This document shows, one piece after another, positions 9,270 through 17,573 of a stretch of DNA of 64,000 nt. The notes under the pieces were generated by a model that was not told the DNA's origin, ran no database searches, and saw only the letters and a program-made list of their open reading frames with translations. The stretch comes from Algoriphagus sp. AK58 (GTDB lineage: Bacteria; Bacteroidota; Bacteroidia; Cytophagales; Cyclobacteriaceae), in the NCBI RefSeq assembly GCF_014324365.1, contig NZ_QEIG01000018.1, positions 177,788 through 241,787 on the forward strand, written 5' to 3'. A program made the position numbers and the translations under genes. Position 1 is the first letter of the stretch. Each line of letters opens with the position of its first letter.

Positions 9270-9515
9270 TTACTTCTTCGCGTATCTTTTGTTGAATTTC
9301 TCCACTCGACCAGCCGTGTCAAGAAGCATCTTCTTACCGGTGTAGAATGGGTGAGATTCAGAACTCACTTCAATTTTATAAACTGGATAAGTCTTGCCGT
9401 CGGTCCATTCGATGGTTTCATTGGTCTCGATGGTCGACTTGGTCAAAAACTTAAACTCGCTAGAGGTATCGTAGAACACTACGTCTCTGTATTTAGGATG
9501 AATATCTTTTTTCAT
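9270..9515 (-). CDS. rpmE2: 50S ribosomal protein L31 type B
   Basis: Starting at [16 protein letters not shown] (ATG 9513-9515) the protein has 81 residues, the length of type B L31. It lacks the CxxC zinc pairs of type A. The segments [17 protein letters not shown] and [12 protein letters not shown] are diagnostic. The -7 box at 9555-9562 lies upstream of this ATG and inside the coding extension needed for the longer start at 9557, which supports the shorter start. Confidence 0.97.
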   Translation of the reverse strand: MKKDIHPKYRDVVFYDTSSEFKFLTKSTIETNETIEWTDGKTYPVYKIEVSSESHPFYTGKKMLLDTAGRVEKFNKRYAKK

Positions 9516-9554
9516 ATGTTCAGCTAGTTTTCTTGGCCTTTTTGAAATGAGGCA

Positions 9555-9562
9555 CAAAGATA
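9555..9562 (-). promoter_or_regulatory. Promoter -7 box (TATCTTTG) for rpmE2
   Basis: The reverse complement reads TATCTTTG, the Bacteroidota sigma-A -7 consensus TAnnTTTG, about 40 bases before the rpmE2 ATG. Identified by eye; no transcription data. Confidence 0.6.
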
Positions 9563-9638
9563 TTCTTTTAAATAAAACTCACCAAATCTTTCTCGATGAT
9601 TTATTTAGCTAAATGACATTGAAGTCAAGCGGATTGGA

Positions 9639-10280
9639 TTATTTACTCTTAAGATCGCCCCGCTTGATAGATCGGATAAATTGCGACCAAGCAAAAGGAT
9701 CCAAAATTCGAAGAGGACGGGGTCCATACAAATCCTGATTTTGCATCATTTGTCCTTCTTGGAAGTAGCGGAAATTCTCATTACCCGACGCAGGCATAGA
9801 CTCCGCCCATCTTAGAAGCATTTCAGGGCTCATATTCGCTCTACTGATAGACATTGGGTCTACCACATTCATAGCGATTACAGCTTTTTTAAATTCTTCT
9901 TCTGTCGGATAGGGCATTACCTCTATTTCTGCCAAGGCAATCTCATCTACCTCCATGGTCAATATCAGGGAAATCCGATCGTTCTCTACTTTTTCGGGAA
10001 CCTTAAAGGTTTGTTTTTTCAATCCAATAAAACTGAATACAATACTGTCTCCTTCCAAAACCGGCATGGAAAAGTATCCAAAACGTCCTGACACTGTCCC
10101 TCTTCCTTTCTTAGGCACATAAATATTCACACCTGGTACCGCATCCGTACTGTCAGCATTCAATATGATCCCGGAAAGCTGAATGACTTTTTTTTCCTGC
10201 TGATCTTGGGCAAAGGTCTGTTCAGTCAGGAAAAAAAATCCCAACACCAGCACAAAAGGAAGTAAATAGGTAATTTTCAC
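9639..10280 (-). CDS. Exported carboxypeptidase-like regulatory domain protein
   Basis: A 213-residue protein with a signal peptide ending in TFAQ. It contains one carboxypeptidase-like regulatory (CarbopepD_reg_2 type) beta-sandwich: LSGIILNADSTDAVPGVNIY, GTVSGRFGYFSMPV and DSIVFSFIGLKKQ. A short C-terminal helical tail follows (RANMSPEMLLRWAE onward). In Bacteroidota such domains precede TonB-dependent receptors. Here there is no barrel, so it is a stand-alone periplasmic protein of unknown function. It is divergent from the ArsR regulator across a 101-base region. Confidence 0.75.
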   Translation of the reverse strand: MKITYLLPFVLVLGFFFLTEQTFAQDQQEKKVIQLSGIILNADSTDAVPGVNIYVPKKGRGTVSGRFGYFSMPVLEGDSIVFSFIGLKKQTFKVPEKVENDRISLILTMEVDEIALAEIEVMPYPTEEEFKKAVIAMNVVDPMSISRANMSPEMLLRWAESMPASGNENFRYFQEGQMMQNQDLYGPRPLRILDPFAWSQFIRSIKRGDLKSK

Positions 10281-10320
10281 AAATATTTGATTCAGATAAT
10301 GGCCTTGAACTCTTTAACGA

Positions 10321-10354
10321 TTTTAAGCCAATTTCGGCTTAAAATTTATTTTTG
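10321..10354 (+). promoter_or_regulatory. Promoter and palindromic operator upstream of the ArsR-type gene
   Basis: A perfect 9-bp inverted repeat with a 6-base spacer (TTTTAAGCC at 10321-10329 and GGCTTAAAA at 10336-10344) lies just before a -7 box TATTTTTG at 10347-10354. The palindrome covers the region between the -33 and -7 elements. This is where a dimeric ArsR repressor would act, so autoregulation is likely. The divergent gene could be controlled from the same site. Confidence 0.6.
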
Positions 10355-10381
10355 CGCTGAGATCCAAGTTAAAACTTACTA

Positions 10382-10765
10382 ATGAGACTCAAAAATATCA
10401 GTTTAAACTATGGTTTGCGAATATTCAAGGCACTTTCTGAAGAGCCTCGCGTCAGAATTATCCATTTACTGATGTTGAACAAGGAATTGAGCATCTCAGA
10501 CCTAGAACATATTTTGGATTTCACCCAAACCAAAACCAGCCGGCACCTGATCTATCTCAAAAATGCCGGACTACTTGGAAGCCGACGGGTAGATCAATGG
10601 ATGTTTTATTACATCCTGGAAGAATATATTGAAATCATTCAGCAGATTTTCAAGTTTATTCAAAAGGATCCCAGCCTCATCAAGGATCAGGAAACCTACG
10701 AAATCCTAAAATCCAATAGAGAACTGGCCATCAACAAGATCCAAAACAACCAATATCGACGCTGA
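10382..10765 (+). CDS. ArsR/SmtB-family winged-helix regulator
   Basis: A 127-residue protein with an ArsR-type winged helix: RIFKALSEEPRVRIIHLLML (helices 1-2), LSISDLEHILDFTQTKTSRH (recognition helix) and LIYLKNAGLLGSRRVDQWMF (wing). No cysteine is present in the recognition helix or elsewhere in the fold, so the classical As/Cd sites (CxC) are absent. It may sense a non-metal signal. The gene is 7 bases upstream of the nucleotidase gene and probably co-transcribed with it. Confidence 0.85.
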   Translation: MRLKNISLNYGLRIFKALSEEPRVRIIHLLMLNKELSISDLEHILDFTQTKTSRHLIYLKNAGLLGSRRVDQWMFYYILEEYIEIIQQIFKFIQKDPSLIKDQETYEILKSNRELAINKIQNNQYRR

Positions 10766-10772
10766 TTTTATT

Positions 10773-11468
10773 TTGAAAACGTACCAACACCTCTTCTTCG
10801 ATCTAGACCACACCCTTTGGGACTATGATCGAAATGTCACCGAATCCCTTTCAGAATTGTACCTGATTTACGGTCTTCAAGACTTGGGAATTCCAACCTT
10901 TGAAAAATTCTTCGAATCCTTTCATGAAGTCAATTTCCAGCTTTGGGATTGGTACAATGTGGGCAAAATCGATAAGCACAACCTTAGAAAAGAGCGATTT
11001 CCGAGGATATTCGCACATGCTGGAGGAAATTTTGAAGCAATTCCGGCGGCATTTGAGGAAGATTTTATGCATCGAACTTCTTCCAAACCTCACGTTTTTC
11101 CCTATTCCAAAGAAATCCTGACTTACCTCAAGGAAAAGTATCGGATTCACGTCATCACCAATGGATTCAATGAATCCCAGGCAAAAAAGATGGCTTCCTC
11201 TGGTTTGGATGGTTTTTTCGAATTGGTGGTGACCTCTGAAACAACCGGATATAAAAAACCAGACCCTAGAATTTTCCACTATACCATGGACCAGCTTAAG
11301 ACCACACCCGAGGTCTGCCTGATGATCGGCGACAATCCCTCCTCTGATATACTTGGTGCCCAACGCGCAAGGATAGACACGGTCTATTTTGATCCGAACT
11401 TCAAGGCAATTGAAAACACACCGACATACACCATTCGGCACTTGAAAGAATTAGAAAATTTCCTCTGA
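10773..11468 (+). CDS. HAD-family noncanonical pyrimidine nucleotidase, YjjG type
   Basis: A 231-residue HAD phosphatase. Motif I is FFDLDHTLWDYD (nucleophile Asp and Asp+2), motif II the threonine in HVITNG, motif III the lysine in GYKKPDPRIF and motif IV GDNPSSDILGA. The large cap and the LWDYDRN sequence match YjjG (TIGR02254), which dephosphorylates noncanonical pyrimidine nucleotides. The start is TTG at 10773; no in-frame ATG lies near. It follows the ArsR gene closely. Confidence 0.85.
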   Translation: MKTYQHLFFDLDHTLWDYDRNVTESLSELYLIYGLQDLGIPTFEKFFESFHEVNFQLWDWYNVGKIDKHNLRKERFPRIFAHAGGNFEAIPAAFEEDFMHRTSSKPHVFPYSKEILTYLKEKYRIHVITNGFNESQAKKMASSGLDGFFELVVTSETTGYKKPDPRIFHYTMDQLKTTPEVCLMIGDNPSSDILGAQRARIDTVYFDPNFKAIENTPTYTIRHLKELENFL

Positions 11469-11522
11469 ACAACTTAGGAGACTAAAATTAAAAGACCTAC
11501 TTTCATAGCTGAATTAGTTTTA

Positions 11523-12116
11523 ATGAGAAAGCTTGTCTTTTTTCCTATCCTCTTTTTGTCCTTTTTTTTTGGCATCAAAAAATCTCATGCGCAGGAATAC
11601 GAAATATCCGTTTCGCCTGGCATCATCTCGCCACTTGATTTTTGGTACTACAAAGAAGGAAAAGCCGGTCCTCAGGTCGGCATGTCGTTCACTTACTTGA
11701 ATCCGAAAAAGTTTTTTATATCATCCAACATCTCGAAGGGCAGATTTAGCTACAATTCCTCGTTGAGCGAGTTAGCTGTAAACGGACAGGAGTTTGGGCC
11801 CAATAGCTCTCAGGTCGATGTCTATTTCTTTTATTTTGGGGTCGGCAAAACCTTCGAAATAACCGAAAGTCTCGAATGGTCGGTCAATTCCGGCTTTGGC
11901 TTCTATCTCGAAAATCGTCTTGCTTTTAATACCACCGATCCAAATGGAAGGGAAAGGAAAGGTTTCATGAGGGACGCTACTTTTCCCATCCAGACCGAAA
12001 TCAAAAAGGAAATCTATCCCAAATTCTGGGTTGGCCTCAAAACAGGCGTATTCCTGACACCATTCTACACTTTCGGAGGATTTCATATTGGTCCGACTAT
12101 ATCCTTTAGACTCTGA
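11523..12116 (+). CDS. Small outer-membrane beta-barrel protein
   Basis: The 197-residue protein begins with a signal peptide (MRKLVFFPILFLSFFFGIKK, cleavage after SHAQ). Alternating amphipathic strands rich in Gly, Phe and Tyr follow, ending in a C-terminal aromatic strand with a positive end (GPTISFRL). The family is not recognised. Its stop is 2 bases before the next gene, which encodes a similar barrel, so the two are probably an operon and possibly an ancient duplication. Confidence 0.6.
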   Translation: MRKLVFFPILFLSFFFGIKKSHAQEYEISVSPGIISPLDFWYYKEGKAGPQVGMSFTYLNPKKFFISSNISKGRFSYNSSLSELAVNGQEFGPNSSQVDVYFFYFGVGKTFEITESLEWSVNSGFGFYLENRLAFNTTDPNGRERKGFMRDATFPIQTEIKKEIYPKFWVGLKTGVFLTPFYTFGGFHIGPTISFRL

Positions 12117-12118
12117 TC

Positions 12119-12736
12119 ATGAGCAAACTTAAAATCGCTTTTTTGACTATTTCATTGCTTGTTTACTCGGGGATAGTTTTTGGGCAAAAAGCAGAATTGG
12201 GATTTTCGCTTGGTTTCTACGGCCCTCCCAGTGAACGATTGTTCGAAAATCCGCAAACTGGTTCTGGCTTAAATCTTAGCCTATTCTATCGTTTTCACGA
12301 AGACTGGACCATCGGCTCCAGTGTCAATGTCTCCAACTTTGACTATTACAGATTCTCTGCGATAGGCACGCCGATAATCGGAACAGAATTGCCACTCGAC
12401 GGATCTGTGCAGTCAGATCATATTTCCTTTATTGTAAACAGGCGTTTTGAGCTGAATTGGGGAGGAATAGTAGCAGAAGGCGGTTTTGGAATGGGTGCTT
12501 TCGTCGAGAAAAACTTCTTTTACGTTCCGATTGCATTTGATGAGGAAACTCAGTTTTATCGGGGATTCAGCGGCGAAAGATCCACAACGGTCAACCTCCA
12601 CCTACCCCTGAGGATGTCGATTTTTAAACCTTTTGGTGAAAAAGGATCCATCGGTATAGAAGGTTACATGTTTGTAGATCCGAAAGGATTTGTAAGGGGC
12701 ATGTATTTTGGGCCGCGCATCGCAATTGGTATTTAG
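12119..12736 (+). CDS. Small outer-membrane beta-barrel protein, paired with the preceding gene
   Basis: A 205-residue protein with a signal peptide (MSKLKIAFLTISLLVYSGIV, cleavage near FGQ). Beta strands alternate and the terminal motif is MYFGPRIAIGI. Layout resembles the preceding barrel: an early phenylalanine- and glycine-rich strand, long extracellular loops and a similar final strand. No family could be named. It is translated from an ATG 2 bases after the previous stop. Confidence 0.6.
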   Translation: MSKLKIAFLTISLLVYSGIVFGQKAELGFSLGFYGPPSERLFENPQTGSGLNLSLFYRFHEDWTIGSSVNVSNFDYYRFSAIGTPIIGTELPLDGSVQSDHISFIVNRRFELNWGGIVAEGGFGMGAFVEKNFFYVPIAFDEETQFYRGFSGERSTTVNLHLPLRMSIFKPFGEKGSIGIEGYMFVDPKGFVRGMYFGPRIAIGI

Positions 12737-12850
12737 CAAAAGCATTTAATCTCGAAAGGATGACTTCACTGTCTACCTTCACCCTAAAAAGTGATCGTAC
12801 CACTGGAAGCCTTCGTGTTGAAAGTCCAGCATTTTAAAAAAACGATCGCT

Positions 12851-12858
12851 TATCTTTG
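12851..12858 (+). promoter_or_regulatory. Promoter -7 box (TATCTTTG) for pruA
   Basis: An exact match to TAnnTTTG, ending 31 bases before the pruA ATG. Identified by eye. Confidence 0.6.
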
Positions 12859-12889
12859 GCCACTCGAAATCACATAAACTCCAAATATC

Positions 12890-14527
12890 ATGTTAAAGGG
12901 ATTTTTCAACGTACCCGCTCCCGTCAATGAGCCGGTAAAAGCATATGCTCCGGGCAGCCCCGAGCGCAGGGAACTTCAGGCGATGCTAGCAGAGCTAAGA
13001 TCAAAGCAGATCGACGTACCGATGTACATCGGAAGCGAAGAGGTCAGAACAGGCAATACTCGTCCGATGTCTCCTCCCCACGATCACAAGCATATTTTGG
13101 GCTATTTCCACGAAGGCGATGCCTCTCATGTAGAGCAGGCGATTAATGCGGCTTTGGGAGCCAAAGAAGCTTGGGAAAATCTGGAATGGGAACAGCGCGC
13201 AGCTATTTTCCTGAAAGCAGCCGAACTTATCGCAGGGCCTTACCGAGCCAAAATCAATGCAGCCACCATGCTTGGCCAGTCTAAAAATGCGATGCAAGCC
13301 GAAATCGACTCCGCCTGTGAGTTTATCGACTTCCTTCGATTCAATGTGAAGTACATGACGGAAATCTACGCGCAGCAGCCACCTGTATCCGGAGGTGGAG
13401 TTTGGAATCGCGTGGAGCAACGGCCTTTGGAGGGTTTTGTGTTTGCTTTGACTCCGTTCAACTTCACTGCCATTGCCGGTAATCTTCCAACTTCCGCTGC
13501 CATGATGGGCAATACCATCGTTTGGAAGCCTGCCTATACCCAGATCTATTCTACTCAGGTGCTGATGGAAGTATTCAAAGAAGCCGGTGTACCTGACGGA
13601 GTGATCAACCTGATCTATGTGGACGGACCGGTCGCCGGAGAAGTAATCTTCAAACATCCGGATTTTGCCGGAATTCACTTTACAGGTTCCACGGGCGTAT
13701 TCCAGCACATTTGGAAAACCATCGGAGAAAATATCCATCGCTATAAATCTTACCCAAGAATCGTCGGAGAGACCGGAGGAAAAGACTTCGTGCTTGCTCA
13801 CAAGTCCGCTGACGCAAAGGCAGTAGCCGTAGGATTGGTGCGTGGCGCCTTCGAATATCAAGGACAAAAATGCTCAGCCGCTTCCCGTGCATACATCCCA
13901 ACTAATCTTTGGGAAGATGTGAAAAAATACATGCTTGCAGATCTGGCAGACATCAAAATGGGCGGCACCGAGGACTTCACCAACTTTGTCAATGCGGTGA
14001 TCGACGAGAAGTCTTTTGACAAAATCGCTAAGTACATTGATAACGCCAAGACAACTCCTGGAGTGGAAATCATCGCCGGTGGCAATTACGACAAGTCCAA
14101 AGGATACTTCATCGAGCCGACGATCATCCTGACACAAGACCCGATGTACACCACCATGTGCGAAGAGATCTTCGGTCCGGTCTTGACCATCTATGTGTAC
14201 CACGAAGAGCACTTTGAGACAGTACTAGAGCTCGTGGATCAAACTTCTCCCTACGCACTCACAGGTGCTGTATTTTCTCAAGACCGCTACGCCATCGAAT
14301 TGGCCACACAAAAACTGAGAAACGCAGCAGGTAACTTCTATATCAACGACAAGCCAACAGGTGCCGTGGTCGGTCAGCAGCCATTTGGAGGAGCTAGAGC
14401 TTCCGGCACGAATGACAAAGCCGGGTCAATGATCAACCTGCTCCGCTGGGTTTCTCCACGGACGATCAAGGAAACCTTTGTTTCGCCTAAGGATTATAGA
14501 TATCCGTTTTTGGCTAGCGACCTTTGA
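12890..14527 (+). CDS. pruA: L-glutamate gamma-semialdehyde dehydrogenase (delta-1-pyrroline-5-carboxylate dehydrogenase)
   Basis: The 545-residue enzyme oxidises glutamate semialdehyde, the product of proline or ornithine breakdown, to glutamate with NAD+. ALDH signatures are clear: FALTPFNFTAIAGN, GSTGVFQ, E294 in VGETGGKDF (general base) and the nucleophile C328 in GQKCSAASRAY. The length fits the group 1 P5CDH family (TIGR01236), not the large PutA fusion. rocD at 52.8 kb feeds the same intermediate. The stop codon lies inside the first arm of a repeat element. Confidence 0.97.
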   Translation: MLKGFFNVPAPVNEPVKAYAPGSPERRELQAMLAELRSKQIDVPMYIGSEEVRTGNTRPMSPPHDHKHILGYFHEGDASHVEQAINAALGAKEAWENLEWEQRAAIFLKAAELIAGPYRAKINAATMLGQSKNAMQAEIDSACEFIDFLRFNVKYMTEIYAQQPPVSGGGVWNRVEQRPLEGFVFALTPFNFTAIAGNLPTSAAMMGNTIVWKPAYTQIYSTQVLMEVFKEAGVPDGVINLIYVDGPVAGEVIFKHPDFAGIHFTGSTGVFQHIWKTIGENIHRYKSYPRIVGETGGKDFVLAHKSADAKAVAVGLVRGAFEYQGQKCSAASRAYIPTNLWEDVKKYMLADLADIKMGGTEDFTNFVNAVIDEKSFDKIAKYIDNAKTTPGVEIIAGGNYDKSKGYFIEPTIILTQDPMYTTMCEEIFGPVLTIYVYHEEHFETVLELVDQTSPYALTGAVFSQDRYAIELATQKLRNAAGNFYINDKPTGAVVGQQPFGGARASGTNDKAGSMINLLRWVSPRTIKETFVSPKDYRYPFLASDL

Positions 14528-14643
14528 GGTTTCAAAAACCTCGAAGGTTTAACTGAGACAAATCAATCTAATTTCTAAAACCTTCGAGGTCGAAAAGACC
14601 TCAAAGGTTAAAAAGAGCCTCGGAGATTTCCGGGGCTTTTTCA
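14520..14643. repeat. Complex inverted repeat with built-in terminator, copy A
   Basis: Two arms (14520-14550 and 14577-14609) are reverse complements of each other. Each is also an imperfect hairpin of the form ACCTTTGAGGT...ACCTCGAAGGT. A terminator hairpin (14615-14643, GCCTCGG/CCGGGGC then T5) follows. The pruA stop TGA at 14525-14527 is part of the first arm. Copy B at 15928-16057 has the same three-part layout. Confidence 0.8.
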
Positions 14644-14782
14644 ATACTTGCATTCCAACTCTTAAATAGACAAATTCACTCCCCTCCGAAAACAAAATCT
14701 GAATAAAGAAACATAGTCAATTCCTTTGATTCACTTTGAAATGCATTACTCTTTTAATTTTTTACTTTAAATATCCTGACAT

Positions 14783-15928
14783 ATGAAAAAATTATTATTT
14801 CTGATTTTAGCCCTAAGCATTTCCTGTACTGAAAAAAAGGAAGTAAAACATGGTGACTTTTTGGACTTTGTAACAGCCGAAATGAGTTTTGAAAGGGATC
14901 AAACTACCGGATTTATTGGCTTTTCGGGAACTGTCTTGCATCAGGGAAAAGAGTCTATAGTAAGCGAATGGAACGGGATTTTTCAGTTTTTTGATCCTGA
15001 GACTGGAAGGAAAATTGACCAGTTTGAAATTCCTTCAGGAGGTCCGATGGCATTAAAAGGTGGCTATCATATTGGGAAAGCCTTTGACGGGCCCCAATTT
15101 ATCGCGACCAATAATACAGGGAATACTAATTTTTACGAAAATGACACTTTGGTAAAAGGTATCCAGTTAGACATGGCAGGTTACGAACCCAAAGGCTTCT
15201 TAAATTTCCCTGATTCAAGAAATGCACTTCAAAAACTTTCGGAGAATGAATTTGAAATCACATTTGATCCGTTCAATATTATGTCTTTCCAAACTGAGAC
15301 CGACGGATTGGATTTGGAATTTGGCTCATGGATAGGAAAGTTTGATTCAGAAGGAAAATGGATTTGTAGAACTGACTTTAAAGCTCCCTATGATGCAACC
15401 TTCGCTAATTCCACAATGGCTGGAAGACTGGTGAGAATGGTTGAAAACGAAAATTCATGGGCGATGTTCCCTTATTCGGATTCACTGTATCAAATCAAAG
15501 ACTGTAAAATCATCAAGCGGATAAAGCTTGAATCTCATACTCCAATCCAATATTTCCCTGAAAAATTTATCATAAACGGAAGGTCAAGATATTGGGAAAG
15601 ACCTGAAAACGGAGCGCTAAATACCCATCTAATACACGATCCAAAAAACAGGCTTTATGTTCGATTTACCATTTTGGAGCAAATCAAAACTCAACCTGAA
15701 ATCAAGGATCCGAGGCAACGGATGTATCTGAATAAAAACAAATACCTACTGTTGATTTATGATCAAAATTGGAATCTCTTAGCAGAGTTGACCACCACCT
15801 TTGATTTGGGAACTCGTTTTGAGAATCTTATCGTCTCAAATGGCTACCTTCTCATCAACAAACCCGAGCAAAAGTCGGAAGATGAGTATGAGTTTTACAA
15901 AATCGATATGAGTCAGTTTCGTAATTGA
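14783..15928 (+). CDS. Lipoprotein of the DUF4221 / 6-bladed beta-propeller type
   Basis: A 381-residue protein with a lipoprotein signal (LSISC; lipidated cysteine C15). The rest is a beta-rich domain with blade-like segments such as NGIFQFFDPETGRKID, LDLEFGSWIGKFDSEGKW and KYLLLIYDQNWNLLAEL. This resembles DUF4221 lipoproteins of Bacteroidota, whose function is unknown. The assignment to that family is from memory of its layout. The gene is flanked by two copies of the same complex inverted repeat, the second beginning at its stop codon. Confidence 0.6.
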   Translation: MKKLLFLILALSISCTEKKEVKHGDFLDFVTAEMSFERDQTTGFIGFSGTVLHQGKESIVSEWNGIFQFFDPETGRKIDQFEIPSGGPMALKGGYHIGKAFDGPQFIATNNTGNTNFYENDTLVKGIQLDMAGYEPKGFLNFPDSRNALQKLSENEFEITFDPFNIMSFQTETDGLDLEFGSWIGKFDSEGKWICRTDFKAPYDATFANSTMAGRLVRMVENENSWAMFPYSDSLYQIKDCKIIKRIKLESHTPIQYFPEKFIINGRSRYWERPENGALNTHLIHDPKNRLYVRFTILEQIKTQPEIKDPRQRMYLNKNKYLLLIYDQNWNLLAELTTTFDLGTRFENLIVSNGYLLINKPEQKSEDEYEFYKIDMSQFRN

Positions 15929-16057
15929 CCTTTGAGGTTTTCTAAAACCTCGAAGGTCTTTATTCCAAAAATAAAGACTCTGCAACTCCAAAACCTTCGA
16001 GGTCTTGAAGACCTCAAAGGTTTTGGACCGCCTCGGAGATTTCCAGGGCTTTTTTTG
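15928..16057. repeat. Complex inverted repeat with built-in terminator, copy B
   Basis: Same structure as copy A: arm 1 at 15928-15957, arm 2 at 15990-16024, then the hairpin-T-run at 16030-16057. Arm 1 begins at the last base of the upstream gene's stop codon. The T-run ends 13 bases before the antitoxin ATG. The arm sequences are nearly the same as copy A, while the spacers between arms differ. Confidence 0.8.
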
Positions 16058-16070
16058 TACTTTTATCAAC

Positions 16071-16301
16071 ATGAAAGCAATTGAAATTAAGACCATTACC
16101 AAAACTGACGGAAGCATTTCTTTGGAGTCAACAGGACTTAAAGGAGGAATCCCAGTGAGAGTTTTAATCCTTTCGGAAGAAGAGGAAATGGGGGAAAAGA
16201 ATTACTTAAAATTTCTCTCCAATAATCCAGCCCTTGATTTTTTAAACGAACCTGAAGAAAATGTCTACACCACCAAAGACGGAAAGCCTTTCAAAAATTA
16301 G
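16071..16301 (+). CDS. Putative antitoxin of a MazF/PemK-type pair
   Basis: From the ATG at 16071 the protein has 76 residues and is acidic in its second half (ILSEEEEMGEKNY, LDFLNEPEENVY, TKDGKPFKN). It has no clear DNA-binding fold. The pattern matches small proteins that commonly precede PemK/MazF toxins in Bacteroidota and cyanobacteria. It overlaps the toxin gene by 41 bases. An earlier ATG at 16005 would place the N terminus inside the repeat element and is rejected. Confidence 0.65.
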   Translation: MKAIEIKTITKTDGSISLESTGLKGGIPVRVLILSEEEEMGEKNYLKFLSNNPALDFLNEPEENVYTTKDGKPFKN

Positions 16302-16638
16302 AGGAAAGATTGTCCTAGTACCTTTTCCATTTGAAGATTTTTCAACTCGAAAAGTCCGTCCAGCACTTTGCCTATCTGAACCCATAGGAAAATTTGAACA
16401 CGTTATCGTGGCATTTATTTCGAGTAAAATCAGCGATCAGCTCGAAGAATCCGAATTTGAAATAAAACCAGAAGAGGAAGAATGGCGGCAAACCGGATTA
16501 ATCGTTCCATCGGTTCTAAAACTTCACAAAATGGTTTCTCTACCTCAGAACCTTATTTTGAGAGAATTGGGATATTTTCCAAGAAGTAAGATGGAAACCC
16601 TTGAAAAAGGCATTAAAATGATTTTCAAAATCCGATAA
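16261..16638 (+). CDS. Type II toxin, PemK/MazF family
   Basis: A 125-residue protein with the PemK/MazF core: KIRGKIVLVPFPFEDFSTRK near the N terminus, VRPALCLSE, and the later TGLIVPSVLKLHKMVSLP. The family consists of sequence-specific endoribonucleases. The conserved RG(K)IVLVPFPF strand and the Arg-Pro-Ala segment form the substrate pocket. The start at 16261 overlaps the upstream antitoxin. A start a few codons later is possible. The pair looks intact. Confidence 0.8.
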   Translation: MSTPPKTESLSKIRGKIVLVPFPFEDFSTRKVRPALCLSEPIGKFEHVIVAFISSKISDQLEESEFEIKPEEEEWRQTGLIVPSVLKLHKMVSLPQNLILRELGYFPRSKMETLEKGIKMIFKIR

Positions 16639-16650
16639 GTAGCTTTTTTA

Positions 16651-16758
16651 TTTCCCACAGATAAGCACAGATTAAAACACAGATTTTCACAGAAATTCTA
16701 TCGAGGCTTTTCATCTGTGTGAATCTGTGTCCTTTTTTACGAAAATCTGCGGGAAATA
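16651..16758. repeat. Inverted repeat of CACAGATT-type units between convergent genes
   Basis: A left arm starting TTTCCCACAGAT (16651-16662) is matched by a right arm ATCTGCGGGAAA (16745-16756). Several CACAGATT/AATCTGTG units lie between. A single arm of the same family occurs at 28482-28530. It sits between the toxin gene (plus) and fabG (minus). Confidence 0.7.
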
Positions 16759-16759
16759 A

Positions 16760-16788
16760 AAAAACGGCTAAGTCTCCCCAGCCGCTCG
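16760..16788 (-). terminator. Probable terminator of fabG
   Basis: The minus strand reads CGGCT, a short loop region, AGCCG and seven T. It lies 25 bases past the fabG stop. Confidence 0.55.
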
Positions 16789-16812
16789 TAAATCGTAAAT
16801 CTAAAATCGTAC

Positions 16813-17559
16813 TTAGGTATACATCGCCCCATTCACATGGATTACCTGTCCGGAGATGTAAGTGCTCATGTCGGAGCCTAAGAACACGCAGACATCGGCG
16901 ATTTCTTCCGGCTTGCCTCCACGCTTCATCGGGATGGCATCTCTCCAGCCTTGCACGGTTTTTTCATCCAATACTTCCGTCATCTCAGTTTCGATAAATC
17001 CAGGAGCTACCGCGTTGCAGCGGATATTTCTGGAGCCCAATTCCAAGGCGACTGACTTGGTGAAGCCGATGATTCCGGCTTTGGAGGCTGCGTAATTGGC
17101 CTGACCGGCGTTTCCTTTGGCACCGACCACGGAGGTCATGTTGATGATCGAGCCGGACTTGGCTTTCATCATGGTGCGGGTAGCCGCTTTGACGGTATTG
17201 AAGCAGGATTTCAGGTTGACGTTCATGATTTCGTCCCAAGATTCCTCGGTCATTCTCATCAGTAGGTTGTCGCGGGTGATGCCGGCATTATTGACCAAGA
17301 TGTCCAAGGCACCGAAATCCGCCACCACGGAGTTGACCAATTCATCAGCGGCTTTGAAGTCTGAAGCGTCTGATCGATAGCCTTTGGCTTTTACACCAAA
17401 AGCAGCAAGCTCGGCCTCAAGGGCTTGGCCTTTTTCCACGCTGGAGAGGTAGGTAAAAGCGATGTTAGCTCCTTCCTGTGCAAATCTGATGGCGATTGCC
17501 CGACCGATCCCTTTAGAGGCGCCGGTGACCAAGGCAGTTTTTCCTGAAAGTAATCCCAT
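16813..17559 (-). CDS. fabG: 3-oxoacyl-[acyl-carrier-protein] reductase
   Basis: From the ATG at 17557-17559 the enzyme has 248 residues, the usual FabG length. It reduces beta-ketoacyl-ACP with NADPH in fatty-acid elongation. Motifs: GASKGIG (cofactor loop), NNAGITRDNLLMRM (typical of FabG), the serine in NMTSVVGAKGN and the Y/K pair in ANYAASKAG. The ORF could begin 3 codons earlier, but the promoter -7 box would then overlap the coding region. No other fab genes are adjacent. Confidence 0.93.
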   Translation of the reverse strand: MGLLSGKTALVTGASKGIGRAIAIRFAQEGANIAFTYLSSVEKGQALEAELAAFGVKAKGYRSDASDFKAADELVNSVVADFGALDILVNNAGITRDNLLMRMTEESWDEIMNVNLKSCFNTVKAATRTMMKAKSGSIINMTSVVGAKGNAGQANYAASKAGIIGFTKSVALELGSRNIRCNAVAPGFIETEMTEVLDEKTVQGWRDAIPMKRGGKPEEIADVCVFLGSDMSTYISGQVIHVNGAMYT

Positions 17560-17565
17560 GAAGAT

Positions 17566-17573
17566 CAAAATTA
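17566..17573 (-). promoter_or_regulatory. Promoter -7 box (TAATTTTG) close to the fabG start
   Basis: The reverse complement is TAATTTTG, ending 6 bases before the fabG ATG. If used, the mRNA would be leaderless or nearly so. Confidence 0.45.
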
